64,000 bases of DNA, from assembly GCF_007676755.1 (NCBI RefSeq), contig NZ_VEBK01000002.1, forward strand, positions 62,001 to 126,000, given 5' to 3'. Source of the DNA: Bacillus sp. FJAT-22090. GTDB taxonomy: Bacteria > Bacillota > Bacilli > Bacillales_A > Planococcaceae. The notes beneath the pieces were generated by a model. The model ran no database searches. It was given only the letters and a program-made list of their open reading frames with translations, and was not told where the DNA came from. Both the position numbers and the translations under genes were made by a program. Of the stretch, positions 9,281-19,330 are shown one piece after another; the first letter of the stretch is position 1, and each line of letters starts with the position of its first letter.

Positions 9281-9540
9281 TTCGTTGATGAGAAAAAGTA
9301 ATTTGTGAAGCTGTTCCAAAGAGAGCCGGTAGTTGCTGAAAGCCGGTGTTCAGCTCATTTATGAAAATCCTCTCTGAGAAGTCGAGCTGAAGCGTAGTAA
9401 GTGAGACCGGGTGTCTACCGTTAAAAGGAACGCGTATAATTGTACGTGGCTAAGTGCTATTTATGAACGAAAGTTTGTAAGTAGAATTAGGGTGGTATCA
9501 CGGTTAAACCCGTCCCTTTATACAGGGACGGGTTTTTTGT
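9281..9540 (+). promoter_or_regulatory. T-box leader, isoleucine-specific, with terminator
   Basis: Stem I elements are visible: the K-turn region GTTGATGAGAAAAAGTA near 9284-9300, the AG bulge AGAGAGCCGG near 9320, and a specifier codon ATC at 9367-9369 in the loop before CTCTCTGAG. The T-box sequence AGGGTGGTATCACGG is at 9489-9503. Its UGGU can pair with the ACCA end of a tRNA with discriminator A, as expected for tRNA-Ile. The terminator AAACCCGTCCC/GGGACGGGTTT with a T6 run lies at 9506-9538. Uncharged tRNA-Ile should stabilise the antiterminator and allow transcription of ileS. Confidence 0.92.
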
Positions 9541-9574
9541 ATGTTTTATTAAAAAAATATTGAGGTGATATCAA

Positions 9575-12500
9575 ATGGTTAAAGCAAGTGAAAAAGAAAC
9601 GGTCTTAGAGCGAGAAATACGAATTCGAGCACAATGGGAGAAAGAGGAGACATTCAAAAAGACGGTGGACTACAGAGAAGATAGTCCCCCATTTGTGTTT
9701 TATGAAGGACCACCGACTGCAAATGGATTGCCACATGTCGGGCATGCTTTAGGACGTACAATTAAAGACGTCGTGGCGAGATATAAAACAATGACTGGTC
9801 ATCAAGTCATTCGAAAAGCAGGATGGGATACGCACGGATTACCGGTTGAGCTCGGCGTGGAAAAGCAACTAGGGATTTCAGGTAAAAGTGACGTCGAAAA
9901 ATATGGAGTAGAAGCTTTTATTGAGAAGTGTAAAGAGAGTGTTTTTGTATATGAAAAGCAATGGAGAGAATTTACTGAACAACTAGGTTACTGGGTGGAA
10001 ATGGATGATTCCTACTTGACTTTGAGCAATGATTATATTGAAAGTGAATGGAATATACTTGGGACAATCCACGAAAAAGGGCTATTGCAAAAAGGTCATC
10101 GTGTCTCACCATATTGTTCTAGCTGCCAAACCTCGCTTAGCTCACATGAGGTGTCCCAAGGTTATAAAACAGTAAAGGATTTATCGGCTACAGCTAAATT
10201 CAAAATAAAGGATCGTGACAATGAATATTTTCTTGGATGGACGACAACTCCTTGGACTTTGCCAGCAAATGTAGCGCTAGCGGTTAATCCATCATTACAA
10301 TACGTTCGCGCAAAACAAGGGGCGAACATCTTTATAGTAGCTGAAGCTCTAGTAGATACGGTATTAAAAAATGATTATGAAATACTTTCCGTCCATCTTG
10401 GAGCTGATTTCAAGAATATTCCTTATACCCCTTTATTTAATTTTGTAGAAGTAAAAGATGGGCATCGAGTCATATTGGCGGATTATGTCTCTGCAGAAAG
10501 TGGTACAGGAATAGTTCATATTGCACCAGCTTACGGGGAAGAAGATTATAAAGTTGTAAAGAAGAATGGTTTATCGTTCGTTAATGTGGTAGATGAGAAA
10601 GGCAGGTATACTGCAGAAGTTATAGGCTTTGAAGGCAGATTTGTAAAAGATTGTGACGTAGATATAGTTCGTTACCTTGCAGAAAAGAATTTCCTTTATA
10701 GTAAAGAAAAATATGAACATAGCTATCCTTATTGTTGGCGATGTGATTCTCCTCTTTTGTATTATGCAAACGAAAGCTGGTTCATCCAAACAACTGCATT
10801 AAAAGAACAATTTATACAAAATAACGAAGGGGTCACTTGGCATCCCGAACATATTAAACACGGCCGATTCGGCAACTTTTTAGAACAAATGGTGGACTGG
10901 AATATTAGTCGTAATCGTTATTGGGGGACACCTCTCAATGTATGGGAATGCTCAGAATGTGATCACGAGTTCGCTCCAAAAAGCATCGAACAATTAAAAC
11001 AACATTCGATTCTGCCTATAGAGGACATTGAATTGCATAAGCCTTACGTGGATCAAGTAAAGCTGCAGTGTTCTAATTGCAACGGAACAATGACTAGAAC
11101 ACCCGAAGTAATTGATGTCTGGTTCGACAGTGGATCCATGCCATTTGCTCAATACCATTATCCATTCGAGAATAAAGAACTTTTTGAAAAGCAATTTCCA
11201 GCAGATGTAGTCATCGAAGGAATTGACCAAACTCGTGGATGGTTTTATAGCTTGCTTGCTGTCTCCACCTTATTTACAGGTAGAGCCCCTTATAAACGAG
11301 TATTATCGACTGGCCACATTTTAGATGAGAATGGACAAAAAATGTCCAAAAGCAAAGGCAATGCTCTAGATCCAGTTGAGTTGATCCAAAAATATGGAGC
11401 AGATGCGTTAAGATGGTCCTTATTAATCGATAGTGCACCATGGAATACAAAGCGTTTTTCGGAACGAATTGTACAGGAGGCTAAATCGAAATTAGTTGAT
11501 ACCCTAGACAATGTGCATAGCTTTTATTCTCTTTATGCTAGTTTAGATGACTATAACCCAAAAGCTGAATACGATGAAAAGAAAAATAAATTGGATGATT
11601 GGATAGTTTCACGTTTGCATAGCACGATTAAAACTGTTCGAGAAAATTTAGATGATTATCATTTTACAAACGCAGCTAGGGAAATTGCTAAGCTGTTAGA
11701 CCAAGTAAGTAACTGGTATGTAAGAAGATCGAGAGAACGCTTTTGGTCAAATGGTATGAACCCTGAAAAAGTAGCTGCTTACAACACGCTTTATGAAGTA
11801 TTAACGAAAATTAGCCAACTACTAGCACCTCTCACTCCTTTTATAGCTGAAGATGTATTTATGAACTTAACAGGAAAAAGTGTTCATTTATCCGATTTTC
11901 CATTAGCAGATGAACAACTAATTGATGAGAAACTGGAAAAAGAAATGGAAGCAGTTTTAGATGTAGTAGAGTTAGGGAGGAGTATTCGGAATACAGTTTC
12001 CTTAAAAATAAAACAACCACTGGGAAAATTATCGCTTATGGATTCAACTAAACAAATTAATTGGGATTTATATGAGGATATCATTAAGGATGAACTGAAT
12101 GTGAAGAAATTTGAACAAACGGAGAATGAAGCCAAGTTTGTAACAACTAAGGTTAAACTTGATTTTAAGAAATCAGGTGCAAAGTTTGGGAAGCATTCCA
12201 ATACCGTTCATCATTTCCTTCAAAATCTCGAAGAAGAAGAGGTAAGACAATTATTACAAGCAGGTTTTGTAGAAATGATGGAAGATACACAGCTAAAAAT
12301 AAAGGCCGAAGATGTTCAAATGGAACAAATAGCGAAGGAAGGATATGCCTCAGCGACAAATGGGGAATATTCCGTTACGTTAGATATTAATTTGACTGAC
12401 GAATTAATACAAGAAGGAATGGCTCGCGAATTAATCCGTGCTATACAATCGTATAGAAAACAATTAAATCTGCCAATCGATATGCGGATAGATATTACAG

Positions 12501-12664
12501 TAAAAGCAGATGAAGAAATTCACACAATCCTTGAAAAGTATGAGCAAATGCTACAACAAAATTTATTAATGCGCCATTTACAGATTAACGAGGATATTCG
12601 TGAAGGAAAAGAAATCAAAATCTCACAGCATACTCTTTTATTGCAACTATCTTCCGTAAATTAA
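9575..12664 (+). CDS. ileS: Isoleucyl-tRNA synthetase, type 2 (IleRS2)
   Basis: This class Ia synthetase charges tRNA-Ile with isoleucine. At 1029 residues it is longer than the usual bacillar IleRS1 (about 920) and reads like the eukaryote-like type 2 enzymes such as B. cereus IleS2 and the mupirocin-resistance protein MupA. Features: [17 protein letters not shown] (HIGH variant HVGH, near residue 52), [10 protein letters not shown], the editing domain with [14 protein letters not shown], zinc-type cysteine pairs near 180 and 460-475, [12 protein letters not shown] (KMSKS, near 590), and a long C-terminal anticodon domain. The ATG follows GAGGTGAT. It is controlled by the Ile T-box immediately upstream. 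In Bacilli the primary ileS normally follows divIVA, so this is probably the second, antibiotic-tolerant copy (inference). Confidence 0.92.
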   Translation: MVKASEKETVLEREIRIRAQWEKEETFKKTVDYREDSPPFVFYEGPPTANGLPHVGHALGRTIKDVVARYKTMTGHQVIRKAGWDTHGLPVELGVEKQLGISGKSDVEKYGVEAFIEKCKESVFVYEKQWREFTEQLGYWVEMDDSYLTLSNDYIESEWNILGTIHEKGLLQKGHRVSPYCSSCQTSLSSHEVSQGYKTVKDLSATAKFKIKDRDNEYFLGWTTTPWTLPANVALAVNPSLQYVRAKQGANIFIVAEALVDTVLKNDYEILSVHLGADFKNIPYTPLFNFVEVKDGHRVILADYVSAESGTGIVHIAPAYGEEDYKVVKKNGLSFVNVVDEKGRYTAEVIGFEGRFVKDCDVDIVRYLAEKNFLYSKEKYEHSYPYCWRCDSPLLYYANESWFIQTTALKEQFIQNNEGVTWHPEHIKHGRFGNFLEQMVDWNISRNRYWGTPLNVWECSECDHEFAPKSIEQLKQHSILPIEDIELHKPYVDQVKLQCSNCNGTMTRTPEVIDVWFDSGSMPFAQYHYPFENKELFEKQFPADVVIEGIDQTRGWFYSLLAVSTLFTGRAPYKRVLSTGHILDENGQKMSKSKGNALDPVELIQKYGADALRWSLLIDSAPWNTKRFSERIVQEAKSKLVDTLDNVHSFYSLYASLDDYNPKAEYDEKKNKLDDWIVSRLHSTIKTVRENLDDYHFTNAAREIAKLLDQVSNWYVRRSRERFWSNGMNPEKVAAYNTLYEVLTKISQLLAPLTPFIAEDVFMNLTGKSVHLSDFPLADEQLIDEKLEKEMEAVLDVVELGRSIRNTVSLKIKQPLGKLSLMDSTKQINWDLYEDIIKDELNVKKFEQTENEAKFVTTKVKLDFKKSGAKFGKHSNTVHHFLQNLEEEEVRQLLQAGFVEMMEDTQLKIKAEDVQMEQIAKEGYASATNGEYSVTLDINLTDELIQEGMARELIRAIQSYRKQLNLPIDMRIDITVKADEEIHTILEKYEQMLQQNLLMRHLQINEDIREGKEIKISQHTLLLQLSSVN

Positions 12665-12701
12665 AGTTCATCTTATAACGTAATAGCAGATTAGACACGA
12701 G

Positions 12702-12748
12702 AACAAAGGTAAGCTAAATGTATTAATTTAAGCTTACCTTTGTTTTAT
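12702..12748. terminator. Bidirectional terminator between ileS and phosphatase gene
   Basis: AACAAAGGTAAGCT (12702-12715) pairs with AGCTTACCTTTGTT (12731-12744), followed by TTATTTT on the plus strand. It overlaps the stop of the minus-strand phosphatase gene. Confidence 0.85.
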
Positions 12749-13449
12749 TTTACCGAATACACTTTTTGACTAGGTAACTCTAGACAGTTCAATTGACCAC
12801 CGTAGACAGCCCCTCCGTCAATACCGATTATTCGATTGCTTCCAAAAAAGACTTTATAATTTTCTGTTTCTCCATGAAGGGAACTTGTTTCTGTATGTCC
12901 AAAGATGACAGTCTTATCACCAGTATAACCCTTATGAAACTCATCCCGAATCCACAGTAAGATATGTGGATCTGTCTCAGAAATAGGTGTCATTGGATGT
13001 ACGCCAGCGTGAACAAAAATATAGTTAGTAGTTTCTATGTAAGTTTCTAACCCTTGTACAAATTTTAAATGTTGTTGCAGAGTATCTGAATTTAGTATCG
13101 GTTTTTGAAAATCTTCTGCACATACTGCAATATCATTCTCGGAAAAACCATAGCTAAATAAGGTTTTATCCCCGCCGCACAACTTGACCCAATGATTCCA
13201 AGACCTTTCTACATCTGTTGTTAGCGCTTTTATCATCATGTCTTCATGATTTCCTTTTAGCACCTTAGCTCCAGCTTTTTGTAGGCTCATCACTTTTTCA
13301 ATAACAGCTTTTGCATTTGGACCGCGATCGACATAATCACCTAATAAAATTAATTGATCATCTTCTGGAGTGTATTTTGCATCGCTAAGCAATTGTTCAA
13401 ACTTTTCAATTTCGCCGTGTATATCACTTATTACAAGGGTTCTATTCAT
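12745..13449 (-). CDS. PPP-family metallophosphatase (PrpE / Ap4A-hydrolase-like)
   Basis: This 234-residue enzyme has the metal-binding signature of PPP phosphatases in order: SDIHG (near residue 8), GDYVDRG (near 42) and GNHE (near 70), followed by histidines in FVHAGVHP and FGHTE. Members include B. subtilis PrpE and symmetrical diadenosine tetraphosphatases, which are Mn- or Fe-dependent cytoplasmic enzymes. The sequence does not separate protein phosphatase from nucleotide hydrolase. The ATG at 13449 follows a purine-rich GAAG-type site. Confidence 0.85.
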   Translation of the reverse strand: MNRTLVISDIHGEIEKFEQLLSDAKYTPEDDQLILLGDYVDRGPNAKAVIEKVMSLQKAGAKVLKGNHEDMMIKALTTDVERSWNHWVKLCGGDKTLFSYGFSENDIAVCAEDFQKPILNSDTLQQHLKFVQGLETYIETTNYIFVHAGVHPMTPISETDPHILLWIRDEFHKGYTGDKTVIFGHTETSSLHGETENYKVFFGSNRIIGIDGGAVYGGQLNCLELPSQKVYSVK

Positions 13450-13563
13450 TTATTTCGCTTCTCTCTATTTGATATGTAATCTATTATCAACGAAAGTAAG
13501 AGGAACTGCAAACTGTTTAAATATTATCTCATACTAATTTTTCATTACTGAATCCCAATCTTA

Positions 13564-13594
13564 AAGGCATTCCTCGTGTTACCAAGAAATGCCT
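13564..13594 (-). terminator. Weak terminator of flavodoxin-like reductase gene
   Basis: On the minus strand AGGCATTTCT pairs imperfectly with AGGAATGCCT and is followed by TTAAGATT. The T-run is poor. Confidence 0.45.
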
Positions 13595-13600
13595 AAATTA

Positions 13601-14140
13601 TTATTTTAGTTTATCTCGAAGTTGATTAGCCGCATATAACGCTTGCTTATCTTGAAAAATCTCGCCAGGTTTGTTTCCCATCCCAATAATATACCCGTCG
13701 AAGTTTATCCCTATAAAATCAAAAATATATCGGAATTGCTGGATCAATGGTAAACCTTTCATGTTTGGCTCATCTCCACCCACTGCAATTACATATGCAC
13801 TTTTTTGAGCCATTTGATCTTTAAAATCGGGATACTTATCATCTCTTAATGTTTGGGACCACCGATCAATAAAGTTTTTCATTACCCCTGTCATGCTATA
13901 CCAATAAATCGGTGTAGAAAAAATAAGAATATCATGCTGGAGAATACAATCAATAATAGAGTTATAATCATCATTGACTTCTGAAAACCCTTCATCTGTG
14001 TGACGTTTATCGATTATAGGTTCAATCAAATAATCCTTTAGATATATTTCTTCTACTATTAACCCTTGCGTGACCTTCTTTGTCAGCGTCTCTGTATTCC
14101 CATTCGAACGGTTACCACCATAAAGTACTGCAATACTCAT
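13601..14140 (-). CDS. NAD(P)H-dependent flavin oxidoreductase, flavodoxin fold
   Basis: This 179-residue protein begins MSIAVLYGGNRSNGNTETL, the FMN phosphate-binding loop of the NADPH-dependent FMN reductase family, and has IFSTPIYWYSMTGVMKNFID, the conserved flavin-contact and dimer region. It probably reduces quinones, nitro compounds or azo compounds using FMN. The ATG at 14140 is chosen because GGAGG lies upstream; the frame extends six codons further without a site. It is divergent from the LysR regulator at 14272, a common arrangement in which the regulator controls the reductase. Confidence 0.85.
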   Translation of the reverse strand: MSIAVLYGGNRSNGNTETLTKKVTQGLIVEEIYLKDYLIEPIIDKRHTDEGFSEVNDDYNSIIDCILQHDILIFSTPIYWYSMTGVMKNFIDRWSQTLRDDKYPDFKDQMAQKSAYVIAVGGDEPNMKGLPLIQQFRYIFDFIGINFDGYIIGMGNKPGEIFQDKQALYAANQLRDKLK

Positions 14141-14271
14141 AATAAACAATTCCTCCATTTTTAGTTATTTGTATTCCTATAGTTTAAATTATATAATGAA
14201 ATTGAAAATCATTAAAACAGATTATTTTGATTGAATCAATCGATAAAAGCGATTGAAAGGAGAAGAGAAAG

Positions 14272-15177
14272 TTGGAAATTAAACAGCTCATTACTTTTAA
14301 GATAGCTGCAGAAAACCTGAATTTTACTGAAACGGCTAAAATGTTAAATTTTGCGCAATCTAGTGTCACTGCTCAGATTAAATCGCTTGAAGTGGAACTT
14401 GGAACACCGTTGTTTGAACGTCTAGGAAAGCGTCTAATTTTGACTGAAGCGGGGCAAAAGTTTCAATTATACGCTGATAAAATGATTAAACTGAACGATG
14501 AAGCAAAGATGATTGTAGGAGGTGGTGAAAAATTTTCGGGAACCCTTGTGATTGGGGCACAGGAAAGTCAATGCACCTACCGACTTCCAAATATTCTAAT
14601 GGAGTTTAAAAAACTTTACCCAGATGTTAAATTAATCTTTAAACCTGCACATTCCGATGAAATGGCTAGAAGGAATCTGCAGGAGGGTCTGTTGGATATT
14701 GCATTCTTCATGGATACCTCTAAGTCGGACGATATTTTAAAAATAGAATATCTTACACAAGAAAAAATAAAGCTGGTTGCCGCATCAGATCATCCATTAC
14801 TTTCAAAAAACGAAGTAGTATCTAAAGATCTTGAACATGAAACTTTTTTACTTACTGAAACAGGATGTTCCTACCGTACTCTGTTAGAAGACTCTTTTCG
14901 CTCAGTAGAAGTATACCCAAAAAATAAGTTCGAGTTTGGTAGTATAGAAGCGATTAAACAATGTGTAATCGCTGGATTGGGAATAGCCGCGCTGCCAGAA
15001 ATGGCAGTCGAATCGGAACTTGAATCGGGTAAAATGAAGGAATTGGCTTGGGCAAACAACTTATCACCTGTTTTTACTCAAATAGCATGGCATAAGGATA
15101 AGTGGATGACTCCGCCTCTCGAATCTTTTATAAAATTAACCTGTGAATATTTTAAAAATAAGAATACAAATGATTGA
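14272..15177 (+). CDS. LysR-family transcriptional regulator
   Basis: This 301-residue regulator starts at TTG 14272 behind AAAGGAGAAG. The N-terminal helix-turn-helix spans residues 1-60 (NFTETAKMLNFAQSSVTAQIKSLE). The periplasmic-binding-like effector domain spans about 90-295, with GTLVIGAQESQCTYRLP at its start. It resembles the CysL/YwfK or GltC-type group but the inducer cannot be told. It lies divergent from the flavin oxidoreductase gene, whose expression it probably controls. Confidence 0.88.
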   Translation: MEIKQLITFKIAAENLNFTETAKMLNFAQSSVTAQIKSLEVELGTPLFERLGKRLILTEAGQKFQLYADKMIKLNDEAKMIVGGGEKFSGTLVIGAQESQCTYRLPNILMEFKKLYPDVKLIFKPAHSDEMARRNLQEGLLDIAFFMDTSKSDDILKIEYLTQEKIKLVAASDHPLLSKNEVVSKDLEHETFLLTETGCSYRTLLEDSFRSVEVYPKNKFEFGSIEAIKQCVIAGLGIAALPEMAVESELESGKMKELAWANNLSPVFTQIAWHKDKWMTPPLESFIKLTCEYFKNKNTND

Positions 15178-15295
15178 TAATACTAATTGTTTCTATTAAC
15201 TCGATGTAGCCGTAGCTTTACTAAAAACTAAGCGTAATTTTTATGTTTTTTCTATATGATTAAAAATAATTGCGATAACTAACAGAAAAAATAAT

Positions 15296-15324
15296 TTGAC
15301 AATTAGAAGTATTGCTACTATAGT
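15296..15324 (+). promoter_or_regulatory. SigA promoter of the trp operon
   Basis: TTGACA (15296-15301), a 17-bp spacer and TATAGT (15319-15324) give a near-consensus promoter. Transcription would start near 15331, just before the 5' stem-loop. Confidence 0.85.
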
Positions 15325-15339
15325 AGACAATAACTTAAA

Positions 15340-15419
15340 TGTTCGGGTATGGGCAGAAGATCTCGGGAGCGAGATCGCCTAATGAACAGTTGAGCTGAGA
15401 TTAGTTGAGCATAGCTGAG
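15340..15419 (+). promoter_or_regulatory. TRAP-like binding site with 5' stem-loop in the trp leader
   Basis: Immediately after the predicted start, TGTTC (15340-15344) pairs with GAACA (15384-15388), GGGC with GCCT, and GATCTCG with CGAGATC around GGAG. This gives a stem-loop with asymmetric internal loops. It is followed by GAG, GAG, TAG, GAG, TAG and GAG at 15392, 15397, 15402, 15407, 15412 and 15417, all separated by exactly two bases, with a CAG in phase at 15387. This is the known recognition pattern of the tryptophan-activated RNA-binding protein TRAP (mtrB), and B. subtilis trp has the same 5' stem-loop plus triplet layout. TRAP itself is not in this window. Confidence 0.75.
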
Positions 15420-15430
15420 AAATTGTTTGA

Positions 15431-15676
15431 ATAAGAAGAGTAACATTTGTGTGCAATGAAGAGAGTCAGTGGTTGGTGAAAACTGATTTGTAGCAAATGT
15501 GAATGGACTTATGAGAGCTGCTTTGAGAACGTGTAGTTGGTTTTAGAAGTAGACGTGTTTCCTACGTTACAGGATATGAAGTGGGAGTAGGTACGCTCCA
15601 ATTAGAGGTGGCAACGCGGTCAATACCGTCCTCTTCAAAGGGATTTTTTGAATTCCTTTGAAGAGGGCTTTTTTTA
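15431..15676 (+). promoter_or_regulatory. T-box leader, tryptophan-specific, with terminator
   Basis: The Stem I base ATAAG (15431-15435) pairs with CTTAT (15508-15512), enclosing the specifier TGG at 15504-15506. The AG bulge AGAGAGTCAG and distal loop GGTTGGTGAAA are present. The T-box motif GAGGTGGCAACGCGG is near 15605-15619. Its UGGC matches a tRNA with discriminator G, as in tRNA-Trp. The terminator CCTCTTCAAAGG/CCTTTGAAGAGG (15630-15666) is followed by a T run. Uncharged tRNA-Trp should promote read-through into trpD. Confidence 0.92.
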
Positions 15677-15713
15677 TTTCTAAAAAGTAGAGCAGAGCAG
15701 AGGAGAGATAGAG

Positions 15714-16742
15714 ATGAGAAGTTTTATAGAGAAAGTAGAGAAGAACGAGGATTTACTGTACGAAGAGATGGTGGAGGCTTCGCGATTGATGTTCAATGAA
15801 ATGACAGATGCTCAGGAAATAGCTGATTTTCTAATTGCATTATCTAAAAAAGAAGAAACTGTTAGTGAAGTAGCGGCTCTTGCAACCGTTATGAAGTCGT
15901 TTGCTTTAAAGCTGAATGAGCCAAAAGGCAATTATATTGATAACTGTGGGACTGGTGGAGATGGTTTAAACAGTTTCAATATTAGCACAACATCTGCTTT
16001 TGTTTTGGCTGGAGGGGGAGCATCTATTGCAAAGCACGGTAATAGGAAAATTTCAAGTGCAGCTGGTAGTTCTGATGTATTAGAGGCAATTGGGGTACAT
16101 ACCCAAATTGATGCAGATGCATCGATGGATTTACTTGCGCGAGAAGGTATCACTTTTCTTTATGCCCCTTCTGTTCATCCAAGATTAAAACGGATTGGAT
16201 TAATTCGAAGCATGATCGGTAAGCCAACAATTTTTAATCTTATTGGACCATTAACAAACCCAGTAGAGCTAACTAGCCAGTATACAGGTATTAGTAGAAC
16301 AGATTTTACGATGGAATATGCAACCGTATTACAGATGCTTGGTCGAAAACGAGCGATTGTTGTGAGTGGTGCAGAAGGGTTGGATGAGGCGTCTCTAGCA
16401 GGACAAAACTCTTTTGTATTAGTGGATAAAGGTGATTTGATACCTTTTTCATTAACTCCGGATGATGTCGGTCTTAAATCTGCCCCTATATCAGCAATAC
16501 GAGGAGGAAATGCAGAAGAGAACGCAAATATTATGCTGCGGGTACTTTCAGGGGAGCGTAGTCCTTTTTTTGATACAGTTCTCTTTAATGCAGGTGTTGG
16601 TTTTTATGCAAATGCGATGGTGAGTAGTATTCAAGAAGGAGTCAAACTAGCAACGGATAGTATTTTGTCAGGCAAGGCACTCGAAAAGTTAGAAGCAGTT
16701 ATTGCATTCAGCAACAATTTGCGTAAACGGGAGGTAGTGTAA
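15714..16742 (+). CDS. trpD: Anthranilate phosphoribosyltransferase
   Basis: The 342-residue enzyme transfers phosphoribosyl from PRPP to anthranilate, the second step of tryptophan synthesis. Signature elements are visible: DNCGTGGDGLNSFNIST (PRPP loop, near residue 80), KHGNRKISSAAGSSDVLEAIG (anthranilate/PRPP site) and FNLIGPLTNP. The ATG follows AGAGGAGAGA. It is the first gene after the leader; trpE, which usually precedes it, is missing. It overlaps trpC by one base (TAATG). Confidence 0.95.
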   Translation: MRSFIEKVEKNEDLLYEEMVEASRLMFNEMTDAQEIADFLIALSKKEETVSEVAALATVMKSFALKLNEPKGNYIDNCGTGGDGLNSFNISTTSAFVLAGGGASIAKHGNRKISSAAGSSDVLEAIGVHTQIDADASMDLLAREGITFLYAPSVHPRLKRIGLIRSMIGKPTIFNLIGPLTNPVELTSQYTGISRTDFTMEYATVLQMLGRKRAIVVSGAEGLDEASLAGQNSFVLVDKGDLIPFSLTPDDVGLKSAPISAIRGGNAEENANIMLRVLSGERSPFFDTVLFNAGVGFYANAMVSSIQEGVKLATDSILSGKALEKLEAVIAFSNNLRKREVV

Positions 16743-17533
16743 TGTCAACCATTTTAGATGAGATTTTAACTGAGAAAAAGAAACAAATCGAAATCCTTCT
16801 AGTGGAATCCGCTTCTAAGATAGAAAGAAATGTAGAACGTCCCTCTTTATTTGATCGACTATATTACAGTGAAAATTTGCAAGTCATTTCAGAGATAAAG
16901 CGTGCTTCTCCTTCGAAAGGAATTATTGCGAAAGAAGTAGACCCGGCACTACAGGCGAAAGTCTATTATGAGGCAGGTGCTACTTGTATTTCAGTTTTAA
17001 CTGATACCCCTTTTTTCAAAGGTTCTTTTGAGGATTTAGCCACGGTTGCACGCACGGTTCCTATTCCTGTACTATGTAAAGATTTCATTATCCATCCAGT
17101 GCAAATAGATCACGCTAAAAATGCAGGAGCCTCTGTAATTCTGTTAATAGTTGCTGCACTTAAAGAAGAAGAACTAAAAGTCCTTTTTGAATATGCATCA
17201 ACTATAGGTTTAGAAGTATTAGTGGAAGTACACGACGAAACTGAGTTAAATAGTGCTTTAAAAGTAGGTGCCAAGATTATAGGTGTTAATAACCGAGACT
17301 TACGAACTTTTGACGTTGACTTAGCTCGTACGGATGAAATTGCTGCTATCTTTCCGTTTCAAGAAGAGCGAGTTCTCATCAGTGAAAGTGGTATTTGGAA
17401 AAGAGAAGACGCAGAGCGAGTGGCAAGAGTAGGTGCGAGTGGAGTGCTTGTTGGCGAATCACTTATGAGAAGCGAAAACATTAATAACGTCCTCCAAGAC
17501 TTACAGGTAGTGTTGGGAGGCATTTTAAAATGA
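16742..17533 (+). CDS. trpC: Indole-3-glycerol phosphate synthase
   Basis: This 263-residue TIM-barrel enzyme closes the pyrrole ring of CdRP to give indole-3-glycerol phosphate. VISEIKRASPSKG carries the conserved catalytic lysine and phosphate region, with LCKDFIIHPVQI, GVNNRDLRTF and LISESGI following in the standard order. The start overlaps the trpD stop and the end overlaps the trpF start, so translation is probably coupled along the operon. Confidence 0.96.
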   Translation: MSTILDEILTEKKKQIEILLVESASKIERNVERPSLFDRLYYSENLQVISEIKRASPSKGIIAKEVDPALQAKVYYEAGATCISVLTDTPFFKGSFEDLATVARTVPIPVLCKDFIIHPVQIDHAKNAGASVILLIVAALKEEELKVLFEYASTIGLEVLVEVHDETELNSALKVGAKIIGVNNRDLRTFDVDLARTDEIAAIFPFQEERVLISESGIWKREDAERVARVGASGVLVGESLMRSENINNVLQDLQVVLGGILK

Positions 17534-18132
17534 TGAAAGTGAAAATTTGTGGATTAATGGAAAAAGAGCATGTTACCGCCGCTATAGAAGCGGGAGCAGA
17601 CGCTATTGGCTTTGTTTTTGCATCGAGTAAGCGAAAAATAACAGTGGAAAAAGCACATGAGTTAGCAAAAAGCATACCAACTTCCGTGTTGAAGGTTGGT
17701 GTTTTTGTGAATCCAACGCAAGAAGAAATTAAAACGGCATTCCATAAAGTACCATTAGATATAATTCAATATCATGGTGGAGAAACTAGTGATTTCATTC
17801 ATTCGGCAAATCTTCCTTCGATTAAAGCATTTGCTTTACTAAGTGAAAAAGATATAGAACATGCAAACCAATATGATACAGATTTTCTTTTGTTTGACGC
17901 ACCACAGGCTGGTAGCGGCCACACATTTGATTGGAAGCTAATGGAGGGGTTGAACGTACCACGAGAAAAAGTTATTTTAGCGGGTGGTCTAAACCTAGAA
18001 AATGTTAAGGAAGCTATTAATCGTGTCAAACCTTATATGGTAGATGTGTCTAGTGGGGTGGAAAGACAGGGTAGAAAAGACGAGCAATTGATTCGTACGT
18101 TTATACATGCGGTTAAAGATGAGGAGAGATGA
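17530..18132 (+). CDS. trpF: Phosphoribosylanthranilate isomerase
   Basis: The 200-residue TIM-barrel isomerase begins [15 protein letters not shown], which contains the catalytic cysteine in KICGL, and ends with the phosphate-binding region [10 protein letters not shown] preceded by [10 protein letters not shown]. It catalyses the Amadori rearrangement of PRA to CdRP. Start codons ATGATG (17530 or 17533) overlap the trpC stop; either may be used. Confidence 0.95.
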   Translation: MMKVKICGLMEKEHVTAAIEAGADAIGFVFASSKRKITVEKAHELAKSIPTSVLKVGVFVNPTQEEIKTAFHKVPLDIIQYHGGETSDFIHSANLPSIKAFALLSEKDIEHANQYDTDFLLFDAPQAGSGHTFDWKLMEGLNVPREKVILAGGLNLENVKEAINRVKPYMVDVSSGVERQGRKDEQLIRTFIHAVKDEER

Positions 18133-18136
18133 GCAA

Positions 18137-19330
18137 ATGGTACAGACAAAGACTGGTAGATATGGTCGTTTTGGAGGTCAATTCGTTCCAGAAACACTAA
18201 TGACAGCATTGATAGAGTTAGAAACAGCTTACGAGAATGCGATAGCTGATCCGTCTTTTATAGAAGAAGTCAAATATTACTTAAAGGATTATGTCGGCCG
18301 TGAGAACCCACTCTATTTTGCAGAACGTTTGACTCGTCATATTGGAGGAGCCAAAATATATTTGAAGCGAGAAGATTTGAATCACACTGGTGCCCATAAA
18401 ATTAATAACACAATTGGGCAGGCGTTGCTTGCAAAACGGATGGGGAAAAAGAAAATAGTTGCTGAAACTGGTGCTGGACAGCACGGAGTGGCAACAGCGA
18501 CTGTTTGTGCATTATTTGACATGGATTGTGTCGTCTTTATGGGGAAAGAAGATATTCGCAGACAAGAGTTAAACGTATTTCGTATGGAGCTTTTAGGAGC
18601 AAAGGTAGTTTCGGTTGACCAAGGTTCTGGCACATTAAAAGATGCAGTGAATGAAGCACTTCGATACTGGGTATCAAATGTGGAAGATACACATTATATA
18701 CTAGGTTCTGCACTTGGACCACATCCATTTCCTAAAATTGTGCGTGACTTCCAACGAGTTATTGGGGTGGAGACAAAAAGACAAATAGTAGAAAAAGAAG
18801 GACGTTTGCCTGATGCAATAGTTGCCTGTGTAGGAGGTGGCAGTAATGCAATTGGGATGTTTCACCCCTTCATTGAAGACGAGCAAGTTGGCTTATTCGG
18901 TATCGAAGCAGCAGGAAGTGGGATTAAAACAGGGAAGCATGCTTCAGCAATTTCGGGTGGAAGAGAAGGTGTCTTGCATGGTGCATATATGTATGTACTG
19001 CAAGATAAGGACGGGTTAATACAGGAAGCACATTCCATTTCTGCTGGACTGGATTATCCAGCAGTTGGGCCAGAGCATTCTTACTTACATGATATAGGTC
19101 GAGTAATATTTACATCCGTAACGGATACCGAGGCGTTGGAAGGATTACAATTGCTCGCAAAAACAGAAGGAATTATTCCGGCTTTGGAAAGTGCTCATGC
19201 CATTTATTATGCCGCGGGGCTAGCAAAAGGAATGAGTGAAGAGGAAATCGTTGTCATTTGTTTATCTGGTCGTGGTGATAAAGATGTTCATACAGTTCGA
19301 GATGCGCTGGGAGGTAATCAAAATGACTAA
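18137..19330 (+). CDS. trpB: Tryptophan synthase beta chain
   Basis: The 397-residue PLP enzyme condenses indole with serine. Features: [13 protein letters not shown] at the N-terminus, [15 protein letters not shown] with the PLP lysine (AHK), GAGQHG, the phosphate-binding GGGSNAIG and the C-terminal LSGRGDKD. The ATG at 18137 is preferred over a longer frame from 18107 because AGGAGAG precedes it by 8-9 nt and it lies just after the trpF stop. It acts with TrpA as an alpha2beta2 complex. Confidence 0.96.
   Translation: MVQTKTGRYGRFGGQFVPETLMTALIELETAYENAIADPSFIEEVKYYLKDYVGRENPLYFAERLTRHIGGAKIYLKREDLNHTGAHKINNTIGQALLAKRMGKKKIVAETGAGQHGVATATVCALFDMDCVVFMGKEDIRRQELNVFRMELLGAKVVSVDQGSGTLKDAVNEALRYWVSNVEDTHYILGSALGPHPFPKIVRDFQRVIGVETKRQIVEKEGRLPDAIVACVGGGSNAIGMFHPFIEDEQVGLFGIEAAGSGIKTGKHASAISGGREGVLHGAYMYVLQDKDGLIQEAHSISAGLDYPAVGPEHSYLHDIGRVIFTSVTDTEALEGLQLLAKTEGIIPALESAHAIYYAAGLAKGMSEEEIVVICLSGRGDKDVHTVRDALGGNQND

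Noticed and set aside
15340-15390. Second T-box in tandem upstream of the trp T-box
   Set aside because: No second specifier loop, AG bulge or T-box motif is present; the structure fits a 5' stem-loop before TRAP triplets better.
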